This document shows positions 38,227 through 51,141 of a stretch of 64,000 nt of DNA, one piece after another. The stretch lies in NCBI GenBank assembly GCA_004297465.1, contig SCUB01000023.1:186001-250000 (forward strand), read 5' to 3'. Origin of the DNA: Xanthobacteraceae bacterium. GTDB lineage: Bacteria; Pseudomonadota; Alphaproteobacteria; Rhizobiales; Xanthobacteraceae. The notes below the pieces were generated by a model. The model was not told the origin of the DNA and made no database searches. It was given only the letters and a program-made list of their open reading frames with translations. Each line of letters opens with the position of its first letter. The first letter of the stretch is position 1. The translations under genes and the position numbers were made by a program.

Positions 38227-39564
38227 CTACTGCAGCGCCTCGCCGTGCTGGGTGATGTCGAGGCCTTCCATCTCGTGGTCGGGTCCGACGCGCAGCGGCA
38301 CCAGCGCGCCGACCACCTTGAGCAGCACGAAGGTCGCGGCGCCCGACCAGACGAGCGTCACCGCGACGCCGTAGAGCTGGATCAGGAGCTGGCGCGGGTT
38401 GCCCTCGATCAGGCCCGCGGTGTCGCCGATCGCGGCGGTGGCGAACACGCCGGCAAGCAGCGTGCCGATCAGGCCGCCGATGCCGTGGACGCCGAACACG
38501 TCGAGCGAATCGTCATAGCGCAGGCGCTGCTTGAGCGCGGTGCAGGCCCAGAAGCAGACACCGCCGGCGATCACGCCGATCACCAGCCCGTGCCAGGGCG
38601 CGACGAAACCCGAGGCCGGCGTGATGGTGCCGAGCCCGGCCACCGCGCCGGAGATCATGCCGAGCACCGAGGGCTTGCGGCGCGAGGCCCATTCGATCGC
38701 GGTCCAGGTCAGCGCGCCGGCGCAGGCCGCAAGGTGCGTCGCGGTGATGGCGAACACGGCGCGCGAACCGATGCCGAGCGCCGAACCGCCGTTGAAGCCG
38801 AACCAGCCCACCCACAACAGCCCGGTGCCGATCACCGCCAGCGACAGGTCGTAGGGCGACAGGTTCTCCGAGCCGTAACCGCGCCGCGCGCCCATCACCA
38901 GCGCGGCGACGAGGCCGGCGACGCCGGCGTTCAGATGCACCACGGTGCCGCCGGCGAAATCGAGCACGCCCGCGCTCTGCAGGAAGCCGCCGCCCCACAC
39001 CCAGTGCGCCAGCGGCACATAGACGACGGCGAACCAGCCGAACGAGAACAGCACATAGGCCGAGAACCGCATGCGGTCGGCCACGGAGCCGGCGACCAGC
39101 GCCACCGTGATGATGGCGAAGGTCATCTGGTAGAGCATGAACAGCGCCTCGGGGATGGTCTTGGCCGCCGGGTTGACGCTTTCCATGGTCATGCCGCCGA
39201 GGAACAGCCGGTCGAGCGTCCCGAGCCACGGCCCGTCGCCGACGAAGCTGAGGCTGTAGCCGAACGCCACCCACAGCACCGACACCATCGCGACCGCGGC
39301 AAGGCTCTGCGCCATGGTGGCGAGCACGTTCTTCTTGCGCACCATGCCGGAATAGAACAGCGCCAGGCCCGGAATCGTCATCATCAGCACCAGCGCGGTC
39401 GCGACGATCATCCACGCCGTGTCGGCCGGATCGATCTTGCTCGCGCCCTGCGCCAACGCCTGCGGCGCCGCCAGCAGCATCAGGCCCGCCCCCAGCGCGG
39501 TCGGCGCGGCAACGCCGCGCGCGCGGCGCATCATCGCCGTCATCATCATCCCCAGGCCCCCCAT
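38227..39564 (-). CDS. amtB: Ammonium transporter AmtB (copy 2)
   Basis: Second AmtB, 445 residues. Signal peptide (LMLLAAPQALAQG), eleven helices, DFAGGTVVH, and the twin histidines in VPLAHWVWG and FGVHGIGGLIG are all present, so it should conduct ammonium. It lacks the long Ala-rich insertion of copy 1. The start is ambiguous among ATG codons at 39564, 39549 and just after; the ATG triplet at 39549 follows a GGGGGGCC stretch. It follows its own glnK by 25 bases and ends at a strong terminator. Confidence 0.95.
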   Translation of the reverse strand: MGGLGMMMTAMMRRARGVAAPTALGAGLMLLAAPQALAQGASKIDPADTAWMIVATALVLMMTIPGLALFYSGMVRKKNVLATMAQSLAAVAMVSVLWVAFGYSLSFVGDGPWLGTLDRLFLGGMTMESVNPAAKTIPEALFMLYQMTFAIITVALVAGSVADRMRFSAYVLFSFGWFAVVYVPLAHWVWGGGFLQSAGVLDFAGGTVVHLNAGVAGLVAALVMGARRGYGSENLSPYDLSLAVIGTGLLWVGWFGFNGGSALGIGSRAVFAITATHLAACAGALTWTAIEWASRRKPSVLGMISGAVAGLGTITPASGFVAPWHGLVIGVIAGGVCFWACTALKQRLRYDDSLDVFGVHGIGGLIGTLLAGVFATAAIGDTAGLIEGNPRQLLIQLYGVAVTLVWSGAATFVLLKVVGALVPLRVGPDHEMEGLDITQHGEALQ

Positions 39565-39589
39565 GACATAATGAGCTAAATCGCCGTGC

Positions 39590-41041
<1,452 letters not shown>

Positions 41042-41142
41042 TCATCAGTCGCGGCTTGGCGCGGGAAGTCAAGATCGCGCCGCCGCGGAGCTGATGCTAC
41101 AATCCGCGCCAGCGGATGCGCAAAACGACGTGGAAAGCCAGC

Positions 41143-42363
41143 ATGACCCGGCCCAACAGCATTGTCATCGGCGGCGGCGCGTTCGTCGGCCTCACGCTGG
41201 CGCTGGCGCTGCGCCAGGGGCTGGGCGACGCGGTCGACGTCGTGGTGGCCGACCCGGCGCTGGCGCAGCGCCCGAGCCGCGATCCGCGCGCCTCCGCCAT
41301 CGTCGCCGCCTGCCGGCGGCTGTTCGAGGCGGTCGGGGTCTGGGACGAGGTCGCTCCCACCGCGCAGCCGATCCTCGACATGGTGATCACCGACAGCCGG
41401 GTCGAGGACGCCACGCGCCCGGTGTTCCTGACCTTCGCCGGCGAGGTCGAGCCGGGCGAGCCGTTCGCCCACATGGTGGAGAACCGCTACCTGATCGACG
41501 CGCTGCAGACCCATGCGCTGGCCGCTGGCGTCGACCTGCGGCCGTGCGCGGTGACCGGCTTCACCAGCCGGTCCGATGGCGTCACGGTGGATCTTGGCGA
41601 CGGCACCGTGGTCGAGGCGAGCCTCCTGGTGGCGGCCGATGGCGCGCGTTCGGCGTTGCGCGAGCGCGCCGGCATCGCCACCAACGGCTGGGACTACGAT
41701 CAGGCCGGCATCGTGGTGACGGTCGAGCACGAGCGCGACCACAAGGGCTGCGCCGAGGAACATTTCCTGCCCGCCGGGCCATTCGCCATCCTGCCGCTCA
41801 AGGGCCGCCGCTCCTCGCTGGTGTGGACCGAGCGGCGCGCCGAGGCCGAGCGCATCGTGGCCATGCCGGCCGACGAATTCCACCGCGAGCTTGAGCAGCG
41901 CTTTGGCCTGCACCTTGGCGAGGTGCGGGCCGTGGGCGCGCCGAAATCGTTTCCGCTCGGCTACTTCGTGGCGCGCTCGTTCGTCGGCGAGCGGCTGGCG
42001 CTGGTCGGCGATGCCGCCCACCTCATCCATCCGATCGCCGGACAGGGGCTCAATCTCGGGCTCAAGGACATCGCCGCGCTCGCCGAGGTCATCGTCGACG
42101 CGGCGCGGCTCGGCATCGATCCGGGACAGGCCGACGTGCTGGAGCGCTACCAGCGCTGGCGCCGCTTCGACACCATGGCGATGGGGGTTGCCACCAACAG
42201 CCTCAACCTGCTGTTCTCGAATCACTCGCTGGTGCTGCGCGCGGTGCGCGACATCGGCCTCGGCGTGGTCGATCGCATCGCCCCGCTGAAAAGCGTCTTC
42301 ATCCGCCAGGCGGCAGGATTGTCGGGCGAAGTGCCGCGGCTGTTGCGCGGCGAGGGCCTGTGA
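41143..42363 (+). CDS. UbiH/UbiF-family FAD-dependent monooxygenase
   Basis: Flavoprotein hydroxylase of the ubiquinone-biosynthesis type, 406 residues. N-terminal Rossmann motif IGGGAFVGLTLA near residues 8-19, the middle motif VAADGARSALRE, and the C-terminal FAD motif LVGDAAHLIHPIAGQGLNLGLKD at about 287-309 (quoted here as GDAAHLIHP and GQGLNLGLKD). Which ring position it hydroxylates cannot be told. The ATG at 41143 has GGAAAG upstream. Confidence 0.9.
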   Translation: MTRPNSIVIGGGAFVGLTLALALRQGLGDAVDVVVADPALAQRPSRDPRASAIVAACRRLFEAVGVWDEVAPTAQPILDMVITDSRVEDATRPVFLTFAGEVEPGEPFAHMVENRYLIDALQTHALAAGVDLRPCAVTGFTSRSDGVTVDLGDGTVVEASLLVAADGARSALRERAGIATNGWDYDQAGIVVTVEHERDHKGCAEEHFLPAGPFAILPLKGRRSSLVWTERRAEAERIVAMPADEFHRELEQRFGLHLGEVRAVGAPKSFPLGYFVARSFVGERLALVGDAAHLIHPIAGQGLNLGLKDIAALAEVIVDAARLGIDPGQADVLERYQRWRRFDTMAMGVATNSLNLLFSNHSLVLRAVRDIGLGVVDRIAPLKSVFIRQAAGLSGEVPRLLRGEGL

Positions 42364-42442
42364 TCGCCGGCAGGCCGCCGACCCACGCATCCATGCGATG
42401 TCGCCATGGAGGCTGGATCGCCGGGTCGATGACAAAATAAAA

Positions 42443-42649
42443 TCAGTCGATCTTGCGGGCTTCCTCGGGAAGCATGATCGGGATGCCGTCGCGTATCGGG
42501 TAGGCGAGCTTGGCGGCGCGCGAGATCAGTTCCTGCCGCGCGGCGTCGAATTCCAGCGGCCCCTTGGTGACCGGGCACACCAGGATTTCCAGCAGCTTGG
42601 GGTCGACCGTGCCCTCGTGGCGCGGGTTCACGGAAGAAGTCTCGGGCAT
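42443..42649 (-). CDS. Trm112/YcaR-like small protein
   Basis: 68-residue Trm112-like (UPF0434) protein: [30 protein letters not shown] and the acidic end EEARKID. In most members one zinc-knuckle cysteine remains (ILVCP), as here. The eukaryotic relative activates methyltransferases; the bacterial role is unclear. The ATG at 42647-42649 is preferred for its GGAG; an ATG four codons upstream is possible. Confidence 0.88.
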   Translation of the reverse strand: MPETSSVNPRHEGTVDPKLLEILVCPVTKGPLEFDAARQELISRAAKLAYPIRDGIPIMLPEEARKID

Positions 42650-42762
42650 CGGCGGCTCCATCGCAGCGGAATGTCGTCACCTGCTCATAGCGCGTCCCGC
42701 GCGAAACAGCATCCCGTTTTCGCAAGGGGGGAGGGCGCGGCGAAATTCGTTTTGGAAAAAAG

Positions 42763-43443
42763 CTACTGCAGCGAGGATTCGCCGCTTGAGGCGGTCTTCT
42801 TCTTGGCGAGGTCCATCTGGGTGACGGCGACGAGGATTTCGGCGCGGGTCTTGAGGTCGGGGGCTTCCAGGAGCGCCTGCTTCTCGGCCGGGCCATAGGG
42901 CGACATCATCGCCAGCGCGTTGACGAGAGCCTCGTTGGGCGCCTGCTCGATGCCGTCCCAGTCGGCCTTGAGATTGTTGGCGTCGAGATATTCGGTCAGC
43001 GTCGCCAGCAGCGTGTCGCGGTCGACCGCCTCCTCGCCCTTGCGGGCGATGAAGTCGTCGGCGAACGGCTGATAGGTCACCTGACATTGCCGGTAGGGCG
43101 TGGTCACCGCCAGTTCCTCGACAATGCGGTAGCGCGCAATGCCGGTGAGTTCGATCAGGTAGCGGCCGTCGCCGGTCTCGGCGAACTGGGTGATGCGGCC
43201 GACGCAGCCGATGCGGAACAGCGCCGGCCGCTCCGGGTCGGCGTGGCGCGACTGGTCCGGCTGGATCATGCCGATCAGACGGTGGCCGTCGCGCAGCGCG
43301 TCGTCGATCAGGGCGAGATAGCGCGGCTCGAAGATGTTGAGCGGCATCTGGCCGCGCGGCAGCAGCAGCGCGCCCGGCAGCGGAAATACTGGAATGACCG
43401 GGGCGAGATCGCCGGGATGGCGATAGACGGCATTCATCGGCAT
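42763..43443 (-). CDS. LON substrate-binding-domain protein
   Basis: 226-residue protein made of only the N-terminal (LAN) domain of Lon proteases: IPVFPLPGALLLPRGQMPLNIFEPRYLAL is represented by VFPLPGALLLPRG and LNIFEPRY. There is no ATPase or peptidase part. In human cereblon the same domain binds substrates, but the bacterial function is unknown. It lies 39 bases downstream of the thioredoxin gene and upstream of the Trm112-like gene on the same strand, a trio that I recall as conserved in related genomes and that suggests a protein-quality role. Confidence 0.9.
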   Translation of the reverse strand: MPMNAVYRHPGDLAPVIPVFPLPGALLLPRGQMPLNIFEPRYLALIDDALRDGHRLIGMIQPDQSRHADPERPALFRIGCVGRITQFAETGDGRYLIELTGIARYRIVEELAVTTPYRQCQVTYQPFADDFIARKGEEAVDRDTLLATLTEYLDANNLKADWDGIEQAPNEALVNALAMMSPYGPAEKQALLEAPDLKTRAEILVAVTQMDLAKKKTASSGESSLQ

Positions 43444-43482
43444 CGTCGCATCTCCAAGGGACCGCGTGTGAACTCCCGGGCG

Positions 43483-44382
43483 TCAGGCGAACAGCACGGA
43501 GGAGAGTTTCTTGCGGCCTTCGATGGTGGCTTCGTCGGCGGCTCCCCACGCCTCGAAAAACTGCACAAGCTGCCTGCGCGCGCCGTCGTCGTTCCATTTG
43601 CGGTCGCGCCGGACGATGTCGATGAGATGCGACACCGCTTCGAGCCGCCGGTTGCCGGCATTGAGCGCCAGCGCCAGATCAAACCGGGTCTGGTGGTCGA
43701 GCGGGTTGGCGGCGAGCTTCTGTTCGAGGTCGGCCAGCGGGCCGAGCGATTTGGCCTGCTCGGCGATGTCGAGCATGGCTTGCGCGGCCGTGACGGCGGC
43801 GTCGCCTCGCTTGGCCTCTGGCACCAGCGCCAGCGTCTTGGTGGCGAGTTCGAGCGAGCCGGTTTCAATATAGCAGCGCGCCAGACCCGCGAGCGCGGTG
43901 ATATTGCCGGCGTCCTCGCCGAGCACCTGGGCAAACAGTGCCGCCGCGGTTGCCGCATCGCCCTCCACCAGCGCGGCTTCGGCCTCCTTGAGGAGATCGG
44001 CGGCCGGGCCCGTCGGCGCGCCCTTGGTGAGGCGGTCGATGAACGCCGTGACCTGGCCTTCCGGCAGCGCCCCCATGAAGCCGTCGGCGGGCTGGCCGTT
44101 GGCGAACGCGATCACCGCCGGGATCGACTGGATGCCCATCTGCTGGGCCACCGCCGGGTGTTCGTCGATGTTCATCTTGACCAGCTTGACCCGGCCCTTG
44201 GCGGCGCGCACCGCCTTTTCGAGAATCGGCGTGAGCTGCTTGCACGGGCCGCACCACGGCGCCCAGAAATCGATCAGCACCGGCTGATGCTTCGATTCCT
44301 CGATGACGTCCGCCATGAAGGATTGGGTGGTGGTTTCCTTGATCAGCGTGTCGGCGGTCGCCGCGCCCCCGTCCTGCAACAT
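43483..44382 (-). CDS. Thioredoxin with TPR tail (CnoX/YbbN-like)
   Basis: 299 residues. The thioredoxin domain (about 15-125) has the active site WCGPC (C44, C47) and the cis-Pro segment SIPAVIAF. The C-terminal half is tetratricopeptide-like helices (about 140-299), as in YbbN/CnoX, which protects proteins under oxidative stress and hands them to chaperonins. Unlike E. coli CnoX, whose site is SxxC, the full CxxC is retained, so reductase activity is possible. The ATG at 44380-44382 starts a normal N-terminus. Confidence 0.93.
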   Translation of the reverse strand: MLQDGGAATADTLIKETTTQSFMADVIEESKHQPVLIDFWAPWCGPCKQLTPILEKAVRAAKGRVKLVKMNIDEHPAVAQQMGIQSIPAVIAFANGQPADGFMGALPEGQVTAFIDRLTKGAPTGPAADLLKEAEAALVEGDAATAAALFAQVLGEDAGNITALAGLARCYIETGSLELATKTLALVPEAKRGDAAVTAAQAMLDIAEQAKSLGPLADLEQKLAANPLDHQTRFDLALALNAGNRRLEAVSHLIDIVRRDRKWNDDGARRQLVQFFEAWGAADEATIEGRKKLSSVLFA

Positions 44383-44596
44383 CGTGTCCTTTGTCCTTTG
44401 TCGCGTCAGCGCGCAATTGCGCAAAAAAGCCGATACCGGTTTGGCGATGGGAATACGCGCCAGCCGCAAAAATGCTTTGCGGCCAAGCTCTATCACAGCC
44501 ATCCGACCGGCTATAGATGGCGCCTCGTCATTGGTTTTCAATTGCCCGGGGGCGGACGGGGCCGGGAGGCGGATCGGAACGGGGCGTTGAGGACTG

Positions 44597-44625
44597 TTGC
44601 AATACCCGGCCGGTTTTGGCATAGG
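44597..44625 (+). promoter_or_regulatory. Sigma70 promoter of tRNA-Gly
   Basis: TTGCAA at 44597-44602 and CATAGG at 44620-44625 with exactly 17 bases between. Transcription would start near 44632, about 33 bases before the mature tRNA. Confidence 0.6.
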
Positions 44626-44664
44626 TTCCCGGCGCGGCCTGGCCCGCGCGCTGAAAGCTCGGAT

Positions 44665-44739
44665 GCGGGTGTAGCTCAGGGGTAGAGCACAACCTTGCCA
44701 AGGTTGGGGTCGAGGGTTCGAATCCCTTCGCCCGCTCCA
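44665..44739 (+). tRNA. tRNA-Gly (anticodon GCC)
   Basis: Complete 75-base cloverleaf including encoded CCA. The acceptor stem GCGGGTG pairs with CGCCCGC (one G-U). The D arm has the usual GTAGCTCAGGGGTAGAGC. The anticodon arm CAACC-TTGCCAA-GGTTG shows GCC. The T arm is CGAGG-GTTCGAAT-CCCTTCG like. A T5 run follows at 44741-44745. Glycine tRNA genes are frequent integration sites; here only short tandem repeats follow, and no integrase. Confidence 0.98.
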
Positions 44740-44744
44740 GTTTT

Positions 44745-44789
44745 TCAAAGACGTTCTTCTCAAAGACGTTCTTCTCAAAGACATCAATA
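44745..44789. repeat. Tandem 15-bp repeat after tRNA-Gly
   Basis: TCAAAGACGTTCTTC at 44745-44759, again at 44760-44774, then a partial third copy (TCAAAGAC) from 44775. The units begin six bases after the tRNA 3' end. Confidence 0.85.
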
Positions 44790-44817
44790 CGATAGCTAAG
44801 ACGCGATAGCCAAGACG
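44790..44817. repeat. Tandem 14-bp repeat following the 15-bp repeat
   Basis: CGATAGCTAAGACG at 44790-44803 and CGATAGCCAAGACG at 44804-44817 (one mismatch). It abuts the preceding repeat array and ends 23 bases before the DUF2794 stop codon. Confidence 0.8.
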
Positions 44818-44840
44818 CGGCAGCCGATCCGGCTGAGCGC

Positions 44841-45209
44841 CTAGACCAGCGCCAGCTTGCGATCGATGGCGAGCAGCACCCGGTCAAGCTCGTGGCCGCG
44901 GCGCAGGATCAGTCCGCCGGCCGTGATCACGCTGTAAACGCCCTGCCGGCGCGCCAGGCGGGGCGCCTTCTCGATGCGGTAGATCGGCATGTCCGAGGCG
45001 CGGCGGAACACGGAAAACACCGCGCGGTCCCTGAGAAAGTCGATGGCGTAGTCGCACCATTCGCCGGCCGCGACCATGCGGCCATAGAGGTCGAGAATGC
45101 GGTCGAGTTCCCGCCGGTCGAAGGTGACCTGGTGTGGAGCGGACGAGCCATGGCCCTGTTCCGCTCCGGTCAACTCGCCCGGCTCGGTTTCGCCGGACAT
45201 CGTGCTCAT
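44841..45209 (-). CDS. DUF2794 domain protein
   Basis: 122-residue protein of the alphaproteobacterial DUF2794 family; no function is known. A disordered N-terminus (to about 28) is followed by the conserved block VTFDRRELDRILDLYGRMVAAGEW, quoted as FDRRELDRILDLYGRMV, then YRIEKAPRLARRQG and HELDRVLLAID. AGGAGG lies 6 bases before the ATG at 45207-45209, so the start is secure. It has no signal peptide or membrane span and is probably cytoplasmic. Confidence 0.9.
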   Translation of the reverse strand: MSTMSGETEPGELTGAEQGHGSSAPHQVTFDRRELDRILDLYGRMVAAGEWCDYAIDFLRDRAVFSVFRRASDMPIYRIEKAPRLARRQGVYSVITAGGLILRRGHELDRVLLAIDRKLALV

Positions 45210-45422
45210 GCGGCGCCTCCTGTCGGATGCTTGTTCCCATGATCCTCCCAGTCGGGCCGACCCGCAAGGGCCGACAGCGATTCATGCGCAGCCGCGAGAG
45301 GCCGCCCGGCACGCCTGGGGGCCTTGCGCCGGTCCTCACGCCAACGTTAACGGATTCATAATACCGCCAAAATTCGGCCCCGCGCCCGCCCCGCTGCATT
45401 GCGATCTAACCCGAACTGCGAT

Positions 45423-45570
45423 GGCTCGGTTCTGCCGTGCCGGATTCCTCAGCCCCCAGCCCCCTGGCGCGCGCGGGAACCGAGCCTGATCGCCGACGTC
45501 CCCAGGCTACCGCAACAAGCCTGCCGCAATCCCCCCATCACTTGCGGGCCAGCCGTGCTGGCCCGCTTTG
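45423..45570 (+). ncRNA. Candidate small RNA with intrinsic terminator
   Basis: In a 443-base gap with no gene, three helices lie in series on the plus strand. A 10-bp stem GGCTCGGTTC (45423-45432) pairs perfectly with GAACCGAGCC (45477-45486) and encloses a small hairpin CCAG-CCCC-CTGG. A second hairpin CAGGC (45503-45507) pairs with GCCTG (45519-45523). A C-rich single-stranded stretch CCCCCCAT follows, then a perfect terminator hairpin (45544-45566). This layout is that of a trans-acting small RNA with an anti-Shine-Dalgarno-like region. The 5' end and promoter are not clear (a CATAAT at 45356-45361 is one option). I do not recognise its family. Confidence 0.5.
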
Positions 45571-45573
45571 CAT
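45544..45573 (+). terminator. Intrinsic terminator of the candidate small RNA
   Basis: Perfect 10-bp stem GCGGGCCAGC / GCTGGCCCGC with a CGT loop (45544-45566), followed by TTTGCATT. There is no plus-strand protein gene upstream for it to terminate. Confidence 0.75.
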
Positions 45574-45652
45574 TCCAGGCCTTCGGCGCACGAGAATCCG
45601 CCGTCCCAATGCGAGGGCGGGCTGCGGAAAACCAACCGTGCTGGATAAAAGC

Positions 45653-46483
45653 CTAATTCAGCTCGACATAGGCGGCACCGAGCATCGGACCCGGCGCATC
45701 AAGGCTGCCGCGCTGGATAAAGACGACGGCGGCATCGACGCCCTCGCTCCGGATGCTTTCCAGCGGCACGTCCCAGTTCGCCGTCGCGCCGTTCCAGTTG
45801 TCGATCTTGTGCCAGCGCCGCACCACATTGTGGTAGACCACCTGGCGGTCGCGGTTCTCGCCGCGCCCGATGCTGACCGCGATCTGGCGGGTCAGCGCGC
45901 AGATCCAGACCTCGCTGGCGGAGGCAGCCTTGGCTTGGCCGACCGCGACCTTGAGGCGGTCCTTGGCCAGCGACAGCGTCACCGGGACGGCGTCGTCACC
46001 AAGACGCGCCTCGCCGATCGCTTTCTCGATCCTGGCGCGATCGTTGCCGACCACCTGGACGCGGCCGTTGACGATCATCTGCGGCGTATAGACATCGCGG
46101 TCGCCGCGCGCGCGCGAATAGGCGCGCTGCCGCGCGGTAAAGCGCGGACTGGCCAGCGTGTCCTTCCAGCCGAGATAATCCCAGTAATCAACCGGCAGGC
46201 TCAGGGCGACGATCGACGGGTCGGCGGCGAGATCGCCCAGCAGACGGTCGGCCGGCGGGCATGACGAGCAGCCCTGGCTGGTGAACAGCTCGACCACCGT
46301 GCGCGTCGGAAGCCCGGCATGCGCCGGTTCGGCCCGCGCCGATGCCGGCGCGAACAGCCCGGCCACCATGAGGCCGAGCAGCATCATCGTCGTGATCCTG
46401 GCGCCGAATTTCGCGGCTGTGGCCGTGATCCTGGTCATCGTGCCGGTCGCCGCCGGCACCGCAGAGTCTGCCGATTCATGCAT
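45653..46483 (-). CDS. DUF1223 secreted thioredoxin-like protein
   Basis: 276 residues. N-terminal signal peptide (TTMMLLGLMVAGLFAPASARA) and a DUF1223 domain with VELFTSQGCSSCPPADRLL, shown here as LFTSQGCSSCPP (C72, C75), a thioredoxin-like CxxC site. The family is common in Proteobacteria and its function is unknown; the fold suggests a periplasmic thiol-disulphide role. The start could be the ATG at 46481-46483 or the one at 46436-46438 (MTRITATAA), since neither has a well-spaced Shine-Dalgarno sequence. Confidence 0.88.
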   Translation of the reverse strand: MHESADSAVPAATGTMTRITATAAKFGARITTMMLLGLMVAGLFAPASARAEPAHAGLPTRTVVELFTSQGCSSCPPADRLLGDLAADPSIVALSLPVDYWDYLGWKDTLASPRFTARQRAYSRARGDRDVYTPQMIVNGRVQVVGNDRARIEKAIGEARLGDDAVPVTLSLAKDRLKVAVGQAKAASASEVWICALTRQIAVSIGRGENRDRQVVYHNVVRRWHKIDNWNGATANWDVPLESIRSEGVDAAVVFIQRGSLDAPGPMLGAAYVELN

Positions 46484-46696
46484 CCTCGATCACCCACCCC
46501 AGTGCATCATTTTAAAAGGCAACGTTTTTAAATTGAACTGCTTGTAAAGCGCATCTGGCCGTTTCGTGCAGGACAGTCCGGAAACAAACGTTTCTTGTCT
46601 TCCCGCATCACACGCAACACACGCATTACGCGCACATGAAAACTGAAAGCGCCGGCTTCAACCCGTGATGCATCAGCACCAACATGCCTTGCGCAA

Positions 46697-46727
46697 ACAA
46701 AAAGGCGGCCCTTGATAGGCCGCCTTT
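46697..46727 (-). terminator. Intrinsic terminator of acnA
   Basis: AAAGGCGGCC-CTTGATA-GGCCGCCTTT (46701-46727), 10-bp perfect stem. On the minus strand it is followed by TTGTTTGCGC, giving a run of five T residues. It lies 41 bases after the acnA stop. The remaining gap to 46484 is less GC-rich, with ACGC-type low-complexity sequence, and no gene. Confidence 0.9.
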
Positions 46728-46767
46728 CCATCACCTGCCACTCACTTCACGGTGAGGTCGGTTGTGA

Positions 46768-49488
<2,721 letters not shown>

Positions 49489-49711
49489 GATCAGGAATCC
49501 CCCTTGATCGGTTCAGGAGATCGACCGTCAAGATCAGGACCGGGGAGCGGCTCTTGGGAACGCGACAGAAATGGCGGTATTTAAACACTGCCAGCCCTGA
49601 TCGCGGGGCGCGACCTCCAATGTCCTGCAAGCGGCGCGGCCGATGCTGGATGGGGTGGCTTATAAGAAATTTTTTTATGCGCCGCCATACCAACAATGGT
49701 CTTTCGGAGTG

Positions 49712-49735
49712 CATGCCGGTGAACTTTACGGCATG
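49712..49735. promoter_or_regulatory. Inverted repeat between acnA and ccmA
   Basis: CATGCCG-N10-CGGCATG, perfect 7-bp arms, about 40 bases upstream of ccmA and 220 upstream of acnA. Its spacing fits an operator for a dimeric regulator. The rest of the 288-base divergent gap holds an AT-rich tract (49660-49680), probably promoter DNA. Confidence 0.35.
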
Positions 49736-49776
49736 ACAGGCCGATGGGTTGGCACCATGACCGCGACGGGATGGCG

Positions 49777-50403
49777 ATGCGGCTGACGGCAACGGGGCTG
49801 GTTTGCGTGCGCGGCGGGCGCGAGGTGTTCTCGGGCCTCGACCTTGCGGTTTGCGGCGGCGAGGCGCTGGCGATTACCGGGCGCAACGGCGCCGGCAAGT
49901 CGTCGCTGCTGCGCCTGTTGGCCGGGCTGATCCCGCGCGCCGGCGGCAGCCTAGAACTGAGCGGCGGCGACGGCGAACTGACGCTACCCGAGCAGGCGCA
50001 CTATCTCGGCCACCACGACGCCCTCAAGCCGGCGCTCTCCGTGATCGAGAACCTCCTGTTCTGGCACGACTTTCTCGGCGGCGACGGCGCCGACCCGCAG
50101 CAGGCCCTGGCCGCTGTCGAGATCGACCATATCGCGGGCCTGCCGGCCGGCTACCTGTCCGCCGGGCAGCGCCGGCGGCTGTCGATCGCCCGCCTTCTCA
50201 CGGTGCGGCGGCCGGTCTGGCTGCTCGACGAGCCGACCTCGGCGCTCGATACCGCCGCGCAGGCGACGCTCGCCGGCCTGATGACCGGCCATCTCGCCGC
50301 CGGCGGCCTGATTCTCGCCGCCACCCATGGGCCCCTCGGCCTGGCCGCGCCGCGCCGCCTGCATATCGGACCGCCGCTCGCAATTTCGACGGAGCCGGCA
50401 TGA
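49777..50403 (+). CDS. ccmA: Heme-exporter ATPase CcmA
   Basis: ATP-binding subunit of the CcmAB(CD) complex, which releases holo-CcmE during cytochrome c maturation. About 208 residues: Walker A GRNGAGKS at 35-42, ABC signature [13 protein letters not shown] and Walker [13 protein letters not shown]. The start is uncertain among in-frame ATGs at 49744, 49771 and 49777; the last fits family length and has GGGATGG upstream. Its stop overlaps the ccmB start (ATGA). The operon is ccmABCDG; ccmE, ccmF and ccmH are not in this window. Confidence 0.93.
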   Translation: MRLTATGLVCVRGGREVFSGLDLAVCGGEALAITGRNGAGKSSLLRLLAGLIPRAGGSLELSGGDGELTLPEQAHYLGHHDALKPALSVIENLLFWHDFLGGDGADPQQALAAVEIDHIAGLPAGYLSAGQRRRLSIARLLTVRRPVWLLDEPTSALDTAAQATLAGLMTGHLAAGGLILAATHGPLGLAAPRRLHIGPPLAISTEPA

Positions 50404-51068
50404 CCGCGCTCGCCGCCCTGATCCAGCGTGAACTGCGCATCGCCCTGCGGGTCGGCGGCGGCGCGCTGATCGGCGTGCTGTTCTTTCTCACCGTGGTGGT
50501 GCTGATGCCGTTCGCGATCGGCCCGGACCTGGCGCTCTTGAAGCGCATCGGCCCGGCGATCCTGTGGCTCGGCGCCATGCTGGCGAGCTTGCTCACCCTC
50601 GACCGCCTGTTCACCGCCGATCACGACGACGGTTCGCTCGACATCATCGCCATGAGCCGGATGCCGCTGGAGATCACCTGCGCCGCCAAGGCGTTCGCCC
50701 ACTGGCTCGCCTCCGGCCTGCCGTTGATCGTGGCGACCCCGATCCTCGGCCTGATGCTCAACCTCGACCCCGCCGCCACCACCGCGGTGGCGCTGACCTT
50801 GCTGATCGGCACCCCGGCGCTGACCTTCACCGGCATGATCGGCGCGGCGCTGGCGGTGACGCTGCGGCGCGGCGGCCTGCTCTTGTCGGTGCTGGTGCTG
50901 CCGCTCTCGATCCCGATCCTGATCTTCGGCGTCGCGGCCTCCAACGCCGCGGTGGTCGGGCCGACGCCGTTCGGCACGCCGTTCACCATCCTGGCCGCGC
51001 TGACGCTGACGAGCCTGGTGGTCGGCCCGTTCGCCGCCGCCGCCAGCCTGCGCCAGGGGCTGGACTGA
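50400..51068 (+). CDS. ccmB: Heme-exporter membrane protein CcmB
   Basis: Integral membrane partner of CcmA, 222 residues with six predicted spans. Conserved features are [11 protein letters not shown] at the N-terminus, [18 protein letters not shown] and the [11 protein letters not shown] loop. It works in the inner membrane in CcmE release. ATGA overlap with ccmA. Confidence 0.94.
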   Translation: MTALAALIQRELRIALRVGGGALIGVLFFLTVVVLMPFAIGPDLALLKRIGPAILWLGAMLASLLTLDRLFTADHDDGSLDIIAMSRMPLEITCAAKAFAHWLASGLPLIVATPILGLMLNLDPAATTAVALTLLIGTPALTFTGMIGAALAVTLRRGGLLLSVLVLPLSIPILIFGVAASNAAVVGPTPFGTPFTILAALTLTSLVVGPFAAAASLRQGLD

Positions 51069-51141
51069 CCTTCCAAAAAACAAAGTTCTGCTTGATCCTG
51101 CTCAATTGCCGCGCAACCCGGGCCCCGGTATCACCTCCGCC

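Noticed and set aside
36082-39579. Long plus-strand open frames opposite both amtB genes
   Set aside because: Antisense shadows; Glu/His/Arg-rich with no conserved motif.
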